DNA from: Micromonospora sp. MP36
Lineage (GTDB): Bacteria; Actinomycetota; Actinomycetes; Mycobacteriales; Micromonosporaceae
Assembly (NCBI RefSeq): GCF_008119785.1
Contig: NZ_VSFA01000075.1
Coordinates: 1-35,161 of the forward strand
Direction of reading: 5' to 3'
Length of the DNA: 35,161 nucleotides
Shown here in pieces: positions 1-6,763 of this stretch (within the stretch, counting starts at the first letter, position 1; each line of letters opens with the position of its first letter). The position numbers and the translations under genes are program-made. The notes under the pieces were generated by a model that saw only the letters and a list, made by a program, of their open reading frames with translations, was not told where the DNA came from and did not search any database.

Positions 1-1
1 T

Positions 2-780
2 GAGGGCGGTTTCCGTGGCGGTGATCGTCGTGAGGGCGGTTTCCGTGGTGGCGACCGTGAGGGTGGCTTGCGCGGCGGTGATCGTCGTGAGGGTGGCTTC
101 CGTGGTGGCGACCGCGAGAGCGGCTTCCGTGGTGGGGACCGTCGCGAGGGTTTCCGCGGTGGCGAGCGCCGCGAGGGCGGCTTCCGCAGTGGCGACCGTG
201 AGGGCGGCTTCCGCGGCGGTGAACGCCGCGAGGGTTTCCGCGGTGGTGACCGCCGTGAGGGCGGTTTCCGTGGCGGTGACCGTCGCGAGGGTGGCTTCGG
301 CGGTGAGCGTCGTGAGGGCGGTTTCCGTGGTGGCGAGCGTCGCGAGGGTTTCCGCGGTGGCGAGCGCCGCGAGGGCGGCTTCGGCGGTGAGCGCCGCGAG
401 GGTGGTTTCCGTGGTGGCGAGCGCCGTGAGGGTTTCGCCGGCGGTGAGCGCCGTGAGGGCTTCCGCCGCGACGACCGCGCAGGCGGCTTCCGCGGCGGCG
501 ACCGCCGTGAGGGCGGCTTCCGCGGCGGCGACCGCGAGGGTGGTTTCCGTGGTGGCGAGCGCCGTGAGGGTTTCGCCGGCGGTGAGCGCCGTGAGGGCTT
601 CCGCCGCGACGACCGCGCAGGCGGCTTCCGCGGCGGCGACCGCGAGGGCGGTTTCCGTGGTGGCGAGCGCCGCGAGGGTGGCTTCGGCGGTGAGCGCCGT
701 GAGGGCTTCCGCCGTGACGAGCGGCCCGGGGGCTTCCGTCGCGAGGAGCGCGAGGGTGGCTTCCGCGGCGGGCGGGAGCG
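2..780 (+). repeat. Tandem RGG-coding minisatellite
   Basis: Short degenerate units of about 24-33 bp, each coding for GGFRGG(D/E)RRE variants, fill the first 780 bases. They keep one frame, so they are coding repeats. Repeat number probably varies between strains. Confidence 0.85.
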
Positions 781-2068
781 TACCGAGCGGGACGGGGAGC
801 GCCGGGGCTACGGCCGGGACGACCGCCGGCCCGAGGGTGCGTACCGCGAGCGGCAGGACGAGCGCGCCGAGGGGCGTACGGGTGAGGCGCCGGCGCTGCC
901 GGACGAGGTGGTCGCCAGCGACCTCGACCCGACCGTTCGGGCCGAGCTGCTGTCGCTGGCCAAGCCGGTGGCGGAGACCGTCGCCCGGCATCTCGTGGCG
1001 ACCGGCCTGCTGATCGACGACAACCCGGTGGAGGCGCTGGCGCACGCCATGGCGGCCCGCCGGCTCGCCTCGCGGATCGCGGCGGTGCGGGAGGCGGTCG
1101 GGCTGGCCGCGTACCACGCCGGGGAGTGGCAGACCGCCATCGCGGAGCTGCGCACGTACCACCGGATGACCGGGCTGCAGAGCCACCTGGCGGTGCTGGC
1201 CGACTGCGAGCGGGCGCTGGGTCGCCCGGAGCGGGCGATCGACCTGTTCCGCGGCGCGGACCGGGAGAAGCTCGACCAGGCTGTCGCGATCGAGCTGCTG
1301 ATCGTGGCCGCCGGGGCGCGGGGTGACCTGGGGCAGAAGGACGCCGCCGTGGCGATGCTCCAGGTGCGCGAGCTGACCAGCGACTCGACCGAGCCGTGGG
1401 CCGCGCGGTTGCGCTACGCCTACGCGGACGCGCTGCTCGCGGTGGGCCGGCGCGAGGAGGCGCGGGAGTGGTTCTCCCGGGCCGCGGACGTGGACGCCGA
1501 GGGCGAGACCGACGCCGCGGAGCGGCTGCTGGAGCTCGACGGCGTCATCATCGAGGGTGACGACGAGGACGACGAGGAGCTCGCGGCCGGACCGGGCGCC
1601 CCGGGTGCCGTGCCGGCCCGGCCGGACGCCGACCTCACCCGCGAGTCCGCGGGCGGGGACGCCGACGAGCTGCTCGACCGCCGGGCCGACGACGCGGACG
1701 ACCTCGACGAGGACGACGACCTCGACGGTGACGCCGACGAGGACACCGACGACGAGGGCGACCTGGACGACGACGAGGACGACGAGGGCGACCTGGACGA
1801 CGACGTGGACGGCGACGCGCGCCTGCGTGGCCAGGACCGCTCCGCCGTGGACGTCGATGACCGGGACGTCCACGACGAGGCCGTCGGATACCGCGACCGC
1901 AACGCCGCCGACCTCGGCGACGACGAGCTGACCGACGCCACGGCGCGCTCGCTCGCCGACGACACCCGCGCGGCCACGGGCGGGAATGCCCCGGTGCAGG
2001 ATCCGGCCGACGCCGGGCCCGGGGACCGTACCTCCGAGGTGGCCGGCGAGGAGGCGGACCGCCGGTGA
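2..2068 (+). CDS. RGG-repeat / TPR-like / acidic-tail protein (5' end outside window)
   Basis: The reading frame is open from base 2 with no start, so the true start lies upstream. Three zones are visible. The first ~260 residues are tandem GGFRGGDRREGG-type units, an Arg/Gly-rich, disordered, probably nucleic-acid-binding tract. Next come ~220 residues of helical repeats (AAYHAGEWQTAIAELR, ALGRPERAIDLF, VGRREEAREWFSRAA) that look like TPR units. The last ~150 residues are extremely Asp/Glu-rich (DDEDDEGDLDDD). The TPR core in front of a HAD phosphatase and tlyA matches the M. tuberculosis Rv1691 position. The stop overlaps the next start (GTGA), suggesting translational coupling. A protein with a basic RGG head and a polyacidic tail could phase-separate or bind RNA or ribosomes; this is inference. 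The function is unknown. Confidence 0.85.
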   Translation, partial: EGGFRGGDRREGGFRGGDREGGLRGGDRREGGFRGGDRESGFRGGDRREGFRGGERREGGFRSGDREGGFRGGERREGFRGGDRREGGFRGGDRREGGFGGERREGGFRGGERREGFRGGERREGGFGGERREGGFRGGERREGFAGGERREGFRRDDRAGGFRGGDRREGGFRGGDREGGFRGGERREGFAGGERREGFRRDDRAGGFRGGDREGGFRGGERREGGFGGERREGFRRDERPGGFRREEREGGFRGGRERTERDGERRGYGRDDRRPEGAYRERQDERAEGRTGEAPALPDEVVASDLDPTVRAELLSLAKPVAETVARHLVATGLLIDDNPVEALAHAMAARRLASRIAAVREAVGLAAYHAGEWQTAIAELRTYHRMTGLQSHLAVLADCERALGRPERAIDLFRGADREKLDQAVAIELLIVAAGARGDLGQKDAAVAMLQVRELTSDSTEPWAARLRYAYADALLAVGRREEAREWFSRAADVDAEGETDAAERLLELDGVIIEGDDEDDEELAAGPGAPGAVPARPDADLTRESAGGDADELLDRRADDADDLDEDDDLDGDADEDTDDEGDLDDDEDDEGDLDDDVDGDARLRGQDRSAVDVDDRDVHDEAVGYRDRNAADLGDDELTDATARSLADDTRAATGGNAPVQDPADAGPGDRTSEVAGEEADRR
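394..643 (+). repeat. Perfect 112-bp direct duplication inside the RGG tract
   Basis: Bases 394-505 and 532-643 are identical (offset 138 bp). Both encode the variant unit containing FAGGERREGFRRDDRAGGF. The neighbouring units differ by several bases each, so this block was probably copied recently by slippage or unequal recombination. Confidence 0.85.
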
Positions 2069-3084
2069 CGGCAGAGGCCGGGGAGCGGCTGGTCGACGGG
2101 TACGCCCTGGTCGTCTTCGACCTGGACGGGGTGATCTATCTGATCGACCGGCCGATCCCCGGCGCGGTCGAGGCGGTCGCCCGGCTGCACGCCGAGGGCC
2201 GGGCGGTCGCGTACGCGACGAACAACGCCTCGCGCCGCTCCAGCGAGGTGGCCGACCTGCTCACCGGCATGGGCGTGCCGGCCCGGCCGGAGGAGGTGCT
2301 CACCTCCGCGGCCGCGACCGCCGAGCTGCTGCACGACCGGCTGCCGGCCGGGGCGCCGGTGCTGGTGGTCGGGGCGGAGGCGCTGCGGGCCGAGCTGCGC
2401 GCCGTCGGCCTGCGCCCGGTGGCGACGGCCGACGAGGAGCCGGCCGCCGTGGCCCAGGGGTACAGCCCGAAGGTCGACTGGGTCGACCTGGCCGAGGCGT
2501 CCCTGGCGGTCCGGGCGGGCGCACCCTGGTACGCGACGAACACCGACCGGACGCTGCCCAGCGCGCGTGGTCCGCTGCCGGGCAACGGTGCCCTGGTGGC
2601 GGTGCTGCGCACCGCGCTCGGCCGGGGACCGGACGTGGTGGTCGGCAAGCCGGAACCGGCGCTGTTCGCCACCGCGGCCCGACGGGCCGGCGCGGGACGG
2701 ACCCTGGTGGTCGGCGACCGGCTGGACACCGACATCGAGGGCGCGCGCCGGGCCGGGCTGGACAGCCTGCTCGTGCTCACCGGCGTCAGCGGCCTGCCCG
2801 AGCTGCTGGCCGCCCCGGCGGAGCGCCGGCCGACGTACGTCTCGGTCGACCTGGCCGGGCTCTTCGACCCGGCGGCGGTGGTCCGGGTGCCAGGCGCGCC
2901 GGACGGCGGCGGCTGGTCGACGTCCGTGGCCGACGGCGGGCTGGTGCTGGACGGCGCGGGACGCCCGCTCGACGCGCTCGCCGCGCTCTGCGCGGTGGCC
3001 TGGTCGACGGGGGCCGGCCCGCGGGTGCGGCCGGTGTCCCCGGCGGCGGCGCAGGCCCTCGCCGCGCTGGGCCGGGCGGACTGA
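2065..3084 (+). CDS. HAD-superfamily (NagD-like, class IIA) sugar/nucleotide phosphatase
   Basis: 339-residue HAD hydrolase. Motif I is FDLDGV (nucleophile D19, acid D21), motif II is YATNN (T52), motif III is GKPEP (K195) and motif IV is VVGDRLDTDI (D218). The large cap between motifs II and III (about residues 60-190) is typical of the HAD-IIA group (NagD, p-nitrophenyl phosphatase), which removes phosphate from sugar phosphates or nucleotides in the cytosol using Mg2+. The exact substrate cannot be read. The GTG start lies in a GTGA overlap with the upstream gene, so the pair is probably translationally coupled. Position and family match Rv1692 of M. tuberculosis. The last ~60 residues are an Ala/Gly-rich extension. 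Confidence 0.93.
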   Translation: MTAEAGERLVDGYALVVFDLDGVIYLIDRPIPGAVEAVARLHAEGRAVAYATNNASRRSSEVADLLTGMGVPARPEEVLTSAAATAELLHDRLPAGAPVLVVGAEALRAELRAVGLRPVATADEEPAAVAQGYSPKVDWVDLAEASLAVRAGAPWYATNTDRTLPSARGPLPGNGALVAVLRTALGRGPDVVVGKPEPALFATAARRAGAGRTLVVGDRLDTDIEGARRAGLDSLLVLTGVSGLPELLAAPAERRPTYVSVDLAGLFDPAAVVRVPGAPDGGGWSTSVADGGLVLDGAGRPLDALAALCAVAWSTGAGPRVRPVSPAAAQALAALGRAD

Positions 3085-3102
3085 CGAGCCCTCGCGGGGG
3101 CA

Positions 3103-3124
3103 GGGCGGCCGATCGGCGCCGCCC
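3103..3124. terminator. Hairpin between convergent HAD and SCP2 genes
   Basis: A 7-bp GC stem (GGGCGGC / GCCGCCC) with an 8-base loop sits between the two converging stop codons. There is no T-run, as is usual for actinobacterial hairpin terminators. Confidence 0.4.
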
Positions 3125-3127
3125 GGA

Positions 3128-3463
3128 TCAGAGCAGCTTGCGGAGCTTCATCAGGTCGAACGGGTTCGCCTTGATGGACACCCGCCGGGCGGCGAGCGCC
3201 TTGGCGAGGTCGAGCTGGCCGTGCACCAGCGCCACCAGGTCGTCGCTGGTGGTGTTGAGCGCGATCTTCGCCTGCGGGTCGTCGCCGTCGACCAGGTCGA
3301 CCAGCCGGCCGCCCTCCAGTCTGCCGTGGAACGCCGTATCCAGGTCAGTGATCCGGCAGGCCAGGGTGCGGTCCAGGTCGATCCGCTCCTGCGCCCCGGC
3401 GTGGCCGTTCAGCCGGGCAGCCAGCTCCTGCAACGCCTGCCGGCACTCGTCCACGCTGGCCAC
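3128..3463 (-). CDS. SCP2 sterol-binding-domain-like protein
   Basis: 111 residues forming one small alpha/beta domain. The pattern DLDTAFHGRLEGGRL, then KIALNTTSDDLVALVHGQLDLAKALAARRVSIKAN, then a short Leu/Lys tail resembles the SCP2 fold, in which the late strand (RVSIKAN) and the 'G-L-A..A....V...G' helix contribute to a lipid-binding tunnel. Such stand-alone domains bind acyl chains or other hydrophobic ligands in the cytosol. No catalytic residues are expected. The GTG start follows a GAGGAG ribosome-binding site on the minus strand. It is the only minus-strand gene in this part of the block and diverges from the phasin-like gene. The ligand is unknown. Confidence 0.8.
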   Translation of the reverse strand: MASVDECRQALQELAARLNGHAGAQERIDLDRTLACRITDLDTAFHGRLEGGRLVDLVDGDDPQAKIALNTTSDDLVALVHGQLDLAKALAARRVSIKANPFDLMKLRKLL

Positions 3464-3575
3464 ATCGTCTCCTCACCACGCCACGCCGTTCCCCCGGCAC
3501 CGTACCGCAATGGGGCGTCCGGGGCGCCCGGTAGCGTGAACACCTGCACTACTCCGCCCGCGGAAGGACTCAGGC

Positions 3576-4109
3576 ATGCAGGACGCGTGGCGCGCCTATC
3601 TCGAGCTGGCCATGGGCCTGACGGAGGCGCCCCGGAAGAAGGCCCAGGACGCCGTGCGACGCGTGGTCGGCCAGGGCGGCGCCACCGCCGCCCAGCTCCA
3701 GGCGCTCGCCGAGGAGCTGGTCTCCACCGGCATGGCGAACCGGGAGGCGTTGACCAAGCTGATCCGCTTCGAGGTGGACCGGGCGCTGGGCGCGGTCGGG
3801 CTGGCCACCGCCGACGAGGTCGCCGAGCTGACCCGCCGGGTGCACGAGCTGGAGCGGCAGCTGCGCGCGGCGAAGACGGCCCCGACCCCGGCCGAGCCGA
3901 CCGCCGCGGCTCCCGTCTCCGCTCCGCCGGACCGCCCGGCGCCCACGCCCACGAAGGCGGTGGCGAAGAAGGCCGTGGCGAAGAAGGCGGTGGCGAAGAA
4001 GGCGATCGCCAAGAAGCCGGCCGCGACCGTGGCGCGTACCGAGGAGTCGCCGGCCAGGCCGGCGAAGAAGGCGGCCGGCCGCAAGCAGACCGGCGGTGCC
4101 GGGTCGTGA
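3576..4109 (+). CDS. Phasin-like coiled-coil protein with Lys/Ala-rich (histone-like) tail
   Basis: 177 residues. Residues 1-95 are amphipathic helix (AYLELAMGLTEAPRKKAQDAV, ADEVAELTRRVHELERQLRAA), ending in a short coiled coil as in phasin or polyhydroxyalkanoate-granule-associated proteins. Residues 100-177 are a Pro/Ala linker and then repeated KKAVA units (KKAVAKKAVAKKAIAKK), resembling the histone H1/HupB-type basic tails of actinobacteria. It may bind storage granules, nucleic acid or both; granule-to-chromosome tethering is a known role for KxxA-tailed phasins such as PhaM. The ATG start has GGAAGGA at 3562-3568, 7 bases upstream. The stop overlaps the next GTG (GTGA). No polyhydroxyalkanoate synthase is in the window. 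Confidence 0.8.
   Translation: MQDAWRAYLELAMGLTEAPRKKAQDAVRRVVGQGGATAAQLQALAEELVSTGMANREALTKLIRFEVDRALGAVGLATADEVAELTRRVHELERQLRAAKTAPTPAEPTAAAPVSAPPDRPAPTPTKAVAKKAVAKKAVAKKAIAKKPAATVARTEESPARPAKKAAGRKQTGGAGS
3969..4020 (+). repeat. KKAVA-coding short tandem repeat
   Basis: A 15-base unit (GCGAAGAAGGCGGTG type) is repeated about four times with few changes and builds the basic tail of the phasin-like protein. This short track can expand or contract in frame. Confidence 0.75.
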
Positions 4110-4369
4110 GCGCCCCGTACCGCCCCGGTCCGCCGCCCGGCCCGCGTCCCGGTCCGCCGCCCGGGGGACCCCGCCCCGGGCCACCCCCGGGAGCACGGCC
4201 GGCGCCCGCCCCCGCCGAGGACGTCGGGGACGCCCGGCACCCGGCGGTGGACGCCGCGGTGCACGCCATGATCAACGCCGAGGCGCTCTCCCCGGCGGAC
4301 CAGATCGCCCAGTACGAGGCGGCGTACGAGACGCTGCGCGAGACCCTGGCCAGCATCGACCAGGCCTGA
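4106..4369 (+). CDS. Small Pro-rich protein upstream of tlyA (Rv1693-like position)
   Basis: 87 residues. The first ~35 are Pro/Gly/Arg low complexity (PPPGPRPGPPPGG type). The last ~45 form a conserved-looking helix pair (DAAVHAMINAEALSPADQIAQYEAAYETLRETLASIDQA, positions about 49-87). The GTG start overlaps the stop of the phasin-like gene (GTGA) and lies 22 bases before tlyA, so it is probably cotranscribed. A small protein of this shape is found in front of tlyA in other actinobacteria, including Rv1693 of M. tuberculosis. The function is unknown. The helix pair is the part likely under selection. Confidence 0.75.
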   Translation: MSAPYRPGPPPGPRPGPPPGGPRPGPPPGARPAPAPAEDVGDARHPAVDAAVHAMINAEALSPADQIAQYEAAYETLRETLASIDQA

Positions 4370-4391
4370 CAGAGGCGGAGAAGAACCACCC

Positions 4392-5252
4392 ATGGCACGT
4401 CGTACCCGGCTGGATGCCGAACTCGTCCGCCGCGGCCTGGCCCGCTCCCGCGAGCAGGCCGCCGCGCTGGTGGAGGCCGGCCGCGTCCAGCTGCGGGGGG
4501 TGCCGGCCCGCAAGCCCGCCGCGATGGTCGACCCCGCCGACCCGCTGCTGGTCACCGGCGCGGACCCCACCTTGGAGTACGTCTCCCGGGGCGGCCACAA
4601 GCTGGCCGGGGCGCTCGCCGCGTTCGCACCGGGCGGGCTGACCGTGGCCGACCGGCGCTGCCTGGACGCCGGCGCCTCGACCGGCGGTTTCACCGACGTG
4701 CTGCTGCGCGCGGGCGCCGCCGAGGTGGTGGCGGTCGACGTCGGGTACGGGCAGCTGGCCTGGTCGCTGCGGAACGACGCCCGGGTGCGCGTGTTCGAGC
4801 GCACCAACGTCCGTACGCTCACCCCGGAGGTCATCGGCGGCGAGGTCGACCTGACCGTGGCCGACCTGTCGTTCATCAGCCTGCGGCTGGTGCTGCCGGC
4901 GTTGGCCGGCTGCACGAGGTCGGACGGCGACCTGGCGCTGATGGTCAAGCCGCAGTTCGAGGTCGGCAAGGAGCGGGTCGGCGCGGGCGGCGTGGTCCGC
5001 GACCCGGCGCTGCGGGCCGAGGCGGTGCTCGACGTGGCCGCCGCGGCGGCCACGCTCGGCCTTGGGCTGGCCGACGTGGCGGCGAGCCCGCTGCCGGGGC
5101 CGAGCGGCAACGTCGAGTTCTTCGTATGGTTACGCCGGGACGCGCCCGCCGCGGACCCCGAGCGGGTACGCGCGGTGGTGGCCGCCGGCCCGCAGGGATT
5201 CCCGTCTCCGGCCGACCCGCCGGAGTCCACGACCGAGGAGGTTCCCGGGTGA
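4392..5252 (+). CDS. tlyA: TlyA family rRNA 2'-O-methyltransferase / hemolysin
   Basis: 286 residues. The N-terminal S4 RNA-binding domain (about 3-60, RTRLDAELVRRGLARSREQA...GRVQLRG) is followed by an FtsJ/RrmJ-type methyltransferase domain. The SAM loop is DAGASTGGFTD (92-102). The K-D-K-E tetrad of 2'-O-methyltransferases is visible as K70 (GGHK), D158 (ADLSF), K186 (VKPQFE) and E242 (GNVEFF). In mycobacteria TlyA methylates C1409 of 16S and C1920 of 23S rRNA, and its presence makes ribosomes sensitive to capreomycin and viomycin. The ATG has GGAG at 4377-4380. Its stop overlaps the nadK start, and tlyA-nadK-recN order is conserved in actinobacteria. Confidence 0.96.
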   Translation: MARRTRLDAELVRRGLARSREQAAALVEAGRVQLRGVPARKPAAMVDPADPLLVTGADPTLEYVSRGGHKLAGALAAFAPGGLTVADRRCLDAGASTGGFTDVLLRAGAAEVVAVDVGYGQLAWSLRNDARVRVFERTNVRTLTPEVIGGEVDLTVADLSFISLRLVLPALAGCTRSDGDLALMVKPQFEVGKERVGAGGVVRDPALRAEAVLDVAAAAATLGLGLADVAASPLPGPSGNVEFFVWLRRDAPAADPERVRAVVAAGPQGFPSPADPPESTTEEVPG

Positions 5253-6133
5253 GCCGGACCGCTCTGCTGGTGACGCACACCGGGCGTCGGCGCAGCACCG
5301 AGCACGCCCGGGCGGTGGCGGCGGACCTCATCGCGGCCGGCTTCGAGGTGCGGGTGGTGGCCGAGGAGGCCGACGACGTGGACCTGCCCGGCGTGGTGCC
5401 GGTGACCGGCCCGGAGGCCGCCGAGGGTGCCGAGATCGTCTTCGCGCTGGGCGGGGACGGCACGTTCCTGCGCGCCGCCGAGCTGGCCCGCCCGGCGAAG
5501 GCGCCGCTGCTCGGCATCAATCTCGGCAAGGTCGGCTTCCTCGCCGAGGCGGAGATCGACGATCTGGACAGCGCGGTACGCGACGTGGTCGGGCGCAACT
5601 ACACCGTGGACGAACGGCTCACCCTGGACGTGACCGCGGAGTTCCAGGGTGGCCCGACCATCGAATCGTGGGCGCTGAACGAGATCAGCGTGGAGAAGGG
5701 CGAGCGGGCCCAGATGCTGGAGCTGCTCGTCGACGTGGACGGCCGGCCGCTGTCCCGGTACGGCTGCGACGGCGTCGTCTGCGCCACCCCGACCGGCTCC
5801 ACCGCGTACGCGTTCTCCGGTGGCGGGCCGGTGGTCTGGCCGGAGGTGGAGGCGCTGCTGCTGGTGCCGATCAGCGCGCACGCGCTGTTCAGCCGCCCGC
5901 TGGTGACCGCGCCGACGTCCACTTTCGCGATCACGGTGGACCCGTTCACCACCCTCGCGGTGCTCAGCTGCGACGGGCGGCGGGTGTACGACCTGCCCCC
6001 GGGGGCCCGGGTCACCGTGCGCCGGGGTGCGCTGCCGGTGCGGATCGTCCGGCTCAAGGCGCGGCCGTTCACCGACCGGCTGGTCGCGAAGTTCGACCTG
6101 CCGGTGCAGGGCTGGCGGGGCAGCCGCCGCTGA
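5249..6133 (+). CDS. nadK: NAD kinase
   Basis: 294 residues, usual length for the family. It phosphorylates NAD to NADP in the cytosol, using ATP or polyphosphate. The signature GGDGTF (D70 catalytic), GINLGKVGFLAE, NEI(S)VEKG and the CDGVV-TPTGSTAYAFSGGGP block, which form the nucleotide site, are all present in order. The GTG start sits in a 4-base overlap with the tlyA stop, so translation is probably coupled. In most actinobacteria recN follows directly; here 5.5 kb of protease/regulator DNA separates the two. Confidence 0.96.
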   Translation: MSRTALLVTHTGRRRSTEHARAVAADLIAAGFEVRVVAEEADDVDLPGVVPVTGPEAAEGAEIVFALGGDGTFLRAAELARPAKAPLLGINLGKVGFLAEAEIDDLDSAVRDVVGRNYTVDERLTLDVTAEFQGGPTIESWALNEISVEKGERAQMLELLVDVDGRPLSRYGCDGVVCATPTGSTAYAFSGGGPVVWPEVEALLLVPISAHALFSRPLVTAPTSTFAITVDPFTTLAVLSCDGRRVYDLPPGARVTVRRGALPVRIVRLKARPFTDRLVAKFDLPVQGWRGSRR

Positions 6134-6149
6134 GGTGCGGCTCAGCGGC
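6126..6149 (+). terminator. Hairpin at nadK stop
   Basis: A perfect 9-bp stem (GCCGCTGAG / CTCAGCGGC) with a 6-base loop overlaps the nadK stop codon and may end the tlyA-nadK transcript. There is no T-run. Confidence 0.45.
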
Positions 6150-6249
6150 CGGGGTGGGATCGAGCACGCGGCGCCGGATGGTCGGGGACCCGTACCGCGT
6201 GGATAGACGGGTTACGGTAGGAGTCTCCCCTGGCGGCGGTGTGCCGTCG

Positions 6250-6307
6250 CCGGGGCCGGCAGCGACCGTCCGAGCCGACGGTCATCGGGGCGTACGGGCT
6301 GCGCTGA
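6250..6307 (+). pseudogene. Remnant of the 3' end of a second S8 peptidase gene
   Basis: Bases 6278-6307 read T-V-I-G-A-Y-G-L-R-stop, closely matching the end of the intact downstream protease (T-V-L-D-A-Y-G-L-R-stop, 10475-10504). GCGTACGG(G/C)CTGCGCTGAG is shared at DNA level. Similarity continues leftward with indels (GCCGGCA block) and then fades. What follows on the right is also the same as after the intact gene: a hairpin, then GCC(..)CCAGGGGGTGG, then a regulator 3' end on the other strand. This is therefore a decayed duplicate and probably not a functional gene. Confidence 0.65.
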
Positions 6308-6313
6308 GGTGGA

Positions 6314-6350
6314 GTCCGGGCGGGGCGGTGAGGCCCGTGTCCGCCCGGAC
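6314..6350. terminator. Hairpin after the decayed protease end
   Basis: A perfect 10-bp stem (GTCCGGGCGG / CCGCCCGGAC) with a 17-base loop lies just after the remnant stop. It is the counterpart of the 10508-10547 hairpin that follows the intact protease. Confidence 0.5.
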
Positions 6351-6430
6351 GCGCGGTCCGGCGGCCGTGGGCCTGGCCAGGGGGTGGTCGGGACCGCGGC
6401 GGTCGGGGTGTCGGAGGAGTCGCGGCCGGC

Positions 6431-6600
6431 CGCGGCGGGCGGACCGGTGAGCCGGGCCCGGTCGGGTGTCGACCCCGGCCAGGCCGATGGATCGGCGAGC
6501 CGTCGCCGGAGGAAGCGACGGCTCACCAGCCGAGCGGCGAAGCGCTCGTCTGGCACCCCGACCATCAGCCCGTACCGTTTCCGGTCGCCGCCGGTCGGCA
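6431..6600 (-). pseudogene. Frameshifted remnant of the C-terminal HTH of a LuxR-type regulator
   Basis: On the minus strand, 6568-6491 reads LMVGVPDERFAARL then SRRFLRRRLAD, aligning with LFVAGVPDKSIASQLGVSRR...RRLAD of the intact regulator at 10625-11611. After a frameshift, about 6486-6431 reads AGVDTRPGPAHRSARRG, aligning with AGVDTRPGLAYQAARRG. The DNA runs CGCGGCGGGCGG, GGGTGTCGACCCCGGCCA and GTCTGGCACCCCG are shared by 6431-6570 and 10636-10767. The match spans two frames and lacks the rest of the gene, so it is a pseudogene fragment. It continues the duplicate that starts at 6250. Confidence 0.75.
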
Positions 6601-6710
6601 ACCCGCCGGACATCCGGCGGTCCGATCCCGGCCGGCCGGTGTCCACCTGGCGACATGTCGCCGATGCGGCAGGCCGCGGCTAGTGACCTTCGGATGATCT
6701 CCGTCGCAGA

Positions 6711-6747
6711 CTCCGAGCGGTCGGTCTCGTGGGACCGACCCTCGGAG
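6711..6747 (+). promoter_or_regulatory. 15-bp inverted repeat directly upstream of the protease ribosome-binding site
   Basis: CTCCGAG-c-GGTCGGTC, a 6-base loop, then GACCGACC-CTCGGAG: 15 paired bases with one bulged C. The right arm ends 3 bases before AGGAG (6751-6755), which serves the ATG at 6764. It could be an operator for a dimeric regulator, perhaps the TrmB/LuxR-type protein nearby, or an mRNA hairpin that controls translation or stability. Confidence 0.6.
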
Positions 6748-6763
6748 TAGAGGAGCTCATGGC

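Noticed and set aside
2..780. Possible CRISPR-like array
   Set aside because: Units are contiguous, coding and degenerate, with no unique spacers.
15..1013. Second long forward frame over the RGG repeats, encoding an Ala/Val/Ser-rich repetitive protein
   Set aside because: It results from the repeat units being read out of frame; the GGFRGG frame continues into the TPR domain and matches a known position.
3596..5881. 761-residue minus-strand frame opposite the phasin-like, tlyA and nadK genes
   Set aside because: Shadow frame from high GC at third positions; the plus-strand genes carry clear family motifs.
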